DNA of 64,000 nt from Natronocalculus amylovorans (GTDB lineage Archaea > Halobacteriota > Halobacteria > Halobacteriales > Haloferacaceae): assembly GCF_023638035.1 (NCBI RefSeq), contig NZ_JAKRVX010000006.1:1-64000 (forward strand). The letters run 5' to 3'. Each line of letters begins with the position of its first letter. Within the stretch, counting starts at the first letter, position 1. A model generated the notes under the pieces. It made no database searches. It saw nothing but the letters and a program-made list of their open reading frames with translations, and was not told the DNA's origin. A program made the translations under genes and the position numbers. Below are positions 61,126-64,000 of this stretch, piece after piece.

Positions 61126-61425
61126 GCGTTGTTGTGAACTGTTAGGTACTTTTCGGGACTAGTTTACTGATGATGCTGACGAGTTACTTGTCCGTTGTTT
61201 TTATATCTTCGCACGTATTGTGTCACGTGTGGTGCCGTGATGGGGCCCTCCCCGGAGTGGCGTATACCACGGAGAAAGGGAACTGGGGAATGCCGCACAA
61301 TCCACATTTGTGGATCCTTATCGCATGCTATGTAATTGGTAGTCAGAACTCTTAGCAGCTGCTATGTAGTCTGAGAACCCGCGCTCACGCATACTGCTTT
61401 GAGGACACGTGTGCTACCCACTCGT
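61126..61425. other. Divergent intergenic region with a shared TATA sequence
   Basis: 300 bases between mvk and the VOC gene, with no supported protein gene. TTTTTATATC at about 61198-61207 reads as a TATA box on both strands: TATAAAAA towards mvk and TTTATATC towards 61230. The plus-strand side contains a strongly folded segment (separate entry), a hairpin ATCCAC-ATTT-GTGGAT (61300-61315) and a 12-base palindrome TAGCAGCTGCTA (61353-61364). Confidence 0.55.
61229..61315 (+). ncRNA. Candidate structured small RNA
   Basis: It begins at the expected start site 26 bases after a TATA box. Nested pairing: GTGGT (61229-61233) with ACCAC (61266-61270), GCC with GGC, and GGGG (61242-61245) with CCCC (61250-61253) around a CCCT loop. 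The internal loop GTGAT/GGAGT allows tandem G-A pairs, as in kink-turn-like motifs. A second perfect hairpin follows at 61300-61315. It could be a small RNA or a structured leader of the VOC gene. Confidence 0.35.
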
Positions 61426-62268
61426 ATGTCTGGCAACCTATCGATCGACCACATTGCAACAGCATGGAGTAATCACACAACCGCAGTTGAACAGTTTACA
61501 GACGGTGGACTCTCACCACAGTTTGGTGGCGAGCACGCAGATGGAACAACACAAATGTCGATCGTTCCATTCGCTGATGGGTCGTACCTTGAGCTGATAT
61601 CACCGACCGAAACAACACAACCGGGCGAGACAGTCAGATGGTCAACGCACATTGGGACTGATGCAGGCCCGTGTGCCTGGGCAATCGAACCCGAGGATAT
61701 TGTTGCCGCTGCTAAACGATCGATTGACGCGGGCGAACCGATCGTCGGACCTCAACAAGGTGGACGTACCCGTCCAGATGATGTGATGATTGAGTGGGAC
61801 GAGCTATTTGTTGGACCGGAGTCCGATCGGTTCGCACTTCCGTTCTTTGTCACTGACCGAACACCGAAATCATATCGTGTCCCATCCGAGTGGGCACACG
61901 ACGGACCGATTACTGGGATTGCTGAACTCGGTATCGCAGTCTCTGCGATCGAACCGTGGGCAACACGCTTCAAGCGACTGTTTCGAATCCCAACACCGAT
62001 CGAGACGTCAATCGAATCGATCGATGCAATAGTCGCATCGATCCCAGGTGAGCCAGTCTCGTTTCTCTCACCAAAGAACCCACACAGCCCACTGAAAACG
62101 CGGCTTGACAGATATCCGCCGGGGCCGGCGTACTGTTTGTTTGCAGTCGAGGACCTCTCACAGGCAGTCGACATGTATCCCGTTTCATCGCCAACGACAT
62201 TCGGCAATCAGTCAGTCTGTTGGTTTGAGGGGCCGCTTGGTAAACAGTTCGGCATTGTTGAGAATTGA
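61426..62268 (+). CDS. VOC/glyoxalase-like domain protein
   Basis: 280 aa from ATG 61426 (MSGNLSIDHIATAWSN). The N-terminal part has IDHIA, GGEHADGTTQMSIVPFADGSYLELISP and a distant repeat later (ITGIAELGIAVSAIEPW, YCLFAVEDL). This fits the glyoxalase-like (VOC) superfamily with two half-domains. Metal ligands (H10 and the E in LELIS) appear partly kept in the first half. The substrate is unknown. Convergent with rpsB. Confidence 0.8.
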   Translation: MSGNLSIDHIATAWSNHTTAVEQFTDGGLSPQFGGEHADGTTQMSIVPFADGSYLELISPTETTQPGETVRWSTHIGTDAGPCAWAIEPEDIVAAAKRSIDAGEPIVGPQQGGRTRPDDVMIEWDELFVGPESDRFALPFFVTDRTPKSYRVPSEWAHDGPITGIAELGIAVSAIEPWATRFKRLFRIPTPIETSIESIDAIVASIPGEPVSFLSPKNPHSPLKTRLDRYPPGPAYCLFAVEDLSQAVDMYPVSSPTTFGNQSVCWFEGPLGKQFGIVEN

Positions 62269-62333
62269 ACGACGACGGCAGTCGCTCAGTGTTATTGGAC
62301 AGCCGAAGAAAATACGTCGCTGTGTACTGGGTG

Positions 62334-63146
62334 TTACAGTTCGTCCTCGAAGTCTTCGAGGGCGTAGACTGTGCCAGCGTTTCGGCGATCGAGCGTCTCA
62401 TTGGCAAGGAGCCAGTAGACAACCGACAGCGCACGGCGACCTTTGTTGTTCGTCGGGATGACGAGGTCGACGTTCGAAAGCTGGTTGTTTGAGTCACACA
62501 TTGCGATGACTGGGATTCCAACCGTAATCGCCTCTTTGACTGCTTGGGCGTCACCAATTGGGTCAGTAACAACGACAACATCCGGCTCAATGTAGCCTGC
62601 GTAGTCCGGGTTGGTGAGTGTTCCTGGGATGAACCGACCAGTTCGTGCACGTGCACCGATCGCATCAGCGAACTTCTCCGCTGGGAATCGACCGTACTGT
62701 CGTGACGAGGTCACGAGAATCTGCTCTGGGTTGTAGTTCGCAAGGAAATCAGCAGCGACACGGATTCGGTTATCCGTCTGGCTTACGTCAAGGACATAGA
62801 GACCATCGTCACGGACACGGTGAATGAACCGTTCCATGTCTTTTGTCTTCTGCTGCGTACCAATGTGAACACCGGCTGAAAGATAGTCTTCAACTGGAAT
62901 GAGGAGGTCTGCCTCATCGTCTGGCATCACATCCTCGTCGAAGACTGGTTCTGGATCTTCTTCAGCCACATCTTCTACTGCTTCGGCTTCAGAAGCATCC
63001 TCTTCGGCTGCTTCATCAGCGGGCAATTCTTCTTCCGCGTCCGTATCAGGATCGACGGCTGGCGCTGCGCCAGCGTCGGCCACGTCGGCCTCTTCGTCAA
63101 TCTCCTCGGCCGCGGTCTCGAGTGCGTCGTTTTCGTTTTCGCTCAT
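62334..63146 (-). CDS. rpsB: 30S ribosomal protein S2
   Basis: 270 aa. Residues 80-270 are the conserved S2 core ([89 protein letters not shown]). The first 80 residues are a highly acidic Glu/Asp/Ala extension, typical of haloarchaeal S2 and probably unstructured. It overlaps enolase by four bases (ATGA), part of the conserved archaeal eno-rpsB gene order. Confidence 0.96.
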   Translation of the reverse strand: MSENENDALETAAEEIDEEADVADAGAAPAVDPDTDAEEELPADEAAEEDASEAEAVEDVAEEDPEPVFDEDVMPDDEADLLIPVEDYLSAGVHIGTQQKTKDMERFIHRVRDDGLYVLDVSQTDNRIRVAADFLANYNPEQILVTSSRQYGRFPAEKFADAIGARARTGRFIPGTLTNPDYAGYIEPDVVVVTDPIGDAQAVKEAITVGIPVIAMCDSNNQLSNVDLVIPTNNKGRRALSVVYWLLANETLDRRNAGTVYALEDFEDEL

Positions 63147-64000
63147 ACTGCGTCTTCCGCGATTCTAATGAGTTCGTTTAGCTTAGCTGTACGTTCGCCG
63201 CCAACTGTTCCGGTCTTGATGAATCCAGCGTCCGTTGCCACTGCAAGGTGAGAAATTGTGGTATCTTCAGTCTCGCCGGAACGGTGCGAAATGACCGTCT
63301 CATATCCGTTCTCAACGGCGAGTTCGATCGCATCAAACGCATCCGTCAACGTCCCAATCTGATTTGGTTTAATGAGGATGCTGTTTGCTGCACCTTGCTC
63401 AATTCCATCTTGAAGTCGCTCGGTATTGGTTACGAAGAGATCGTCACCACAGATGAGCGTCTGCTCACCGACGCGGTCCGTCAGGTCAGCAAATGCTTCG
63501 TAGTCATTCTCATCAAGTGGGTCCTCAACATAAACCAAGTCATACTCTGTGACAAGCTCTGCAATGTATTCGACCTGTTCGTCGACAGTCTTCTCTTCGT
63601 CACCGTAGCGATAGACACCTGCATCGGCGTCATATAGCTCTGCTGCAGCGACATCAAGTCCGAAGCCGATCTCAAATCCAAGGTCATCGGAGACGAGATC
63701 AACGGCTTCTTCGACGATTTCGAACGCTTCAGCGTCGGAGACTGCTGGTGCCCATGCACCTTCATCACCTTTTGCTGCCGGGATGCCACGTTCATCAAGC
63801 AGGTCGCCGATCGTACCGTGTACTTGTGCGTTTGCAAACACCGCTTCAGAGACACTTGGTGCACCGACTGGTGCAGAGAGGAACTCCTGAATATGTGTCG
63901 CATCTTTTGCGTGTTCGCCACCACCGATCACGTTACCGAGTGGGACCGGAAAGTTACGGCCACGGAATGCACCGCCAAGATGCTGGTACAGCGGTGCACC
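63143..64000 (-). CDS. eno: Enolase, C-terminal part
   Basis: The gene continues past the right edge; 285 codons plus the stop are visible. Enolase signatures include [11 protein letters not shown] (first metal/loop region), [17 protein letters not shown], the catalytic lysine in [12 protein letters not shown] and [14 protein letters not shown]. It converts 2-phosphoglycerate to phosphoenolpyruvate. The stop overlaps the rpsB start. Confidence 0.96.
   Translation of the reverse strand, partial: GAPLYQHLGGAFRGRNFPVPLGNVIGGGEHAKDATHIQEFLSAPVGAPSVSEAVFANAQVHGTIGDLLDERGIPAAKGDEGAWAPAVSDAEAFEIVEEAVDLVSDDLGFEIGFGLDVAAAELYDADAGVYRYGDEEKTVDEQVEYIAELVTEYDLVYVEDPLDENDYEAFADLTDRVGEQTLICGDDLFVTNTERLQDGIEQGAANSILIKPNQIGTLTDAFDAIELAVENGYETVISHRSGETEDTTISHLAVATDAGFIKTGTVGGERTAKLNELIRIAEDAV

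Noticed and set aside
61160-61190. C/D-box guide RNA suggested by TGATGA followed by CTGA
   Set aside because: The two boxes are almost adjacent, leaving no room for a guide sequence.

Overview
The window is a piece of a haloarchaeal (class Halobacteria) chromosome. The proteins are very acidic. There is a Cdc48-type AAA ATPase (cdcH), a GINS/PriS replication pair, an Lsm-L37e operon, archaeal isoprenoid genes (mvk, ipk, idsA), a halocyanin and many families seen mainly in haloarchaea (DUF7344, DUF7127, DUF5822, DUF5785). By eye the coding GC is about 50-58 %, low for this class (Haloquadratum-like), but I cannot name the species. Many genes have a TATA-like box about 25 bases before the ATG, as in leaderless haloarchaeal transcripts, and many neighbouring genes overlap by 1-10 bases. 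The hexamer CGATCG is strikingly abundant.

Layout. 1-2.9 kb: start of a superoxide dismutase gene, a DJ-1/PfpI protein, a photolyase and a universal stress protein. 3.2-20.8 kb is the most unusual region. It holds nine paralogous exported proteins, most with a SipW-class (TasA/CalY-like) N-terminus, two SipW-type signal peptidases, a small repeat-rich membrane-anchored protein, and four membrane-bound winged-helix (DUF7344) regulators placed around and inside the block. I read it as a secretion and assembly locus for extracellular fibres or matrix, by analogy with TasA fibres and archaeal bundling pili. One subunit carries a von Willebrand A domain inserted into the common scaffold. Three subunit genes are preceded by an RNA element that folds like the acceptor stem plus T-arm of a tRNA followed by a second hairpin. 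This matches a minimal tRNase Z substrate and may be an mRNA-processing signal.

21-64 kb is mostly housekeeping: pterin synthesis (folP, mptE), RNA modification (trmJ, tmcA), gltX, cdcH with its DUF7127 partner, panB, an acyl-CoA dehydrogenase, an AIR-synthase-like protein, an AlaX-type editing protein, an MBF1-like factor, tRNA-Leu(GAG), halocyanin, purF, lsm-rpl37e, rnj-idsA, a peroxiredoxin, GINS and primase small subunit, uridine kinase, a CBS protein, a branched-chain amino-acid-type ABC transporter (substrate protein convergent with livHMGF), tRNA-Thr(TGT), an Mrp/ApbC ATPase, ipk, mvk, a VOC protein, rpsB and the 3' part of enolase.

I found no transposase, integrase, CRISPR array or rRNA. 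Positions of starts, TATA boxes and hairpins were read by eye. No similarity search or folding program was run.
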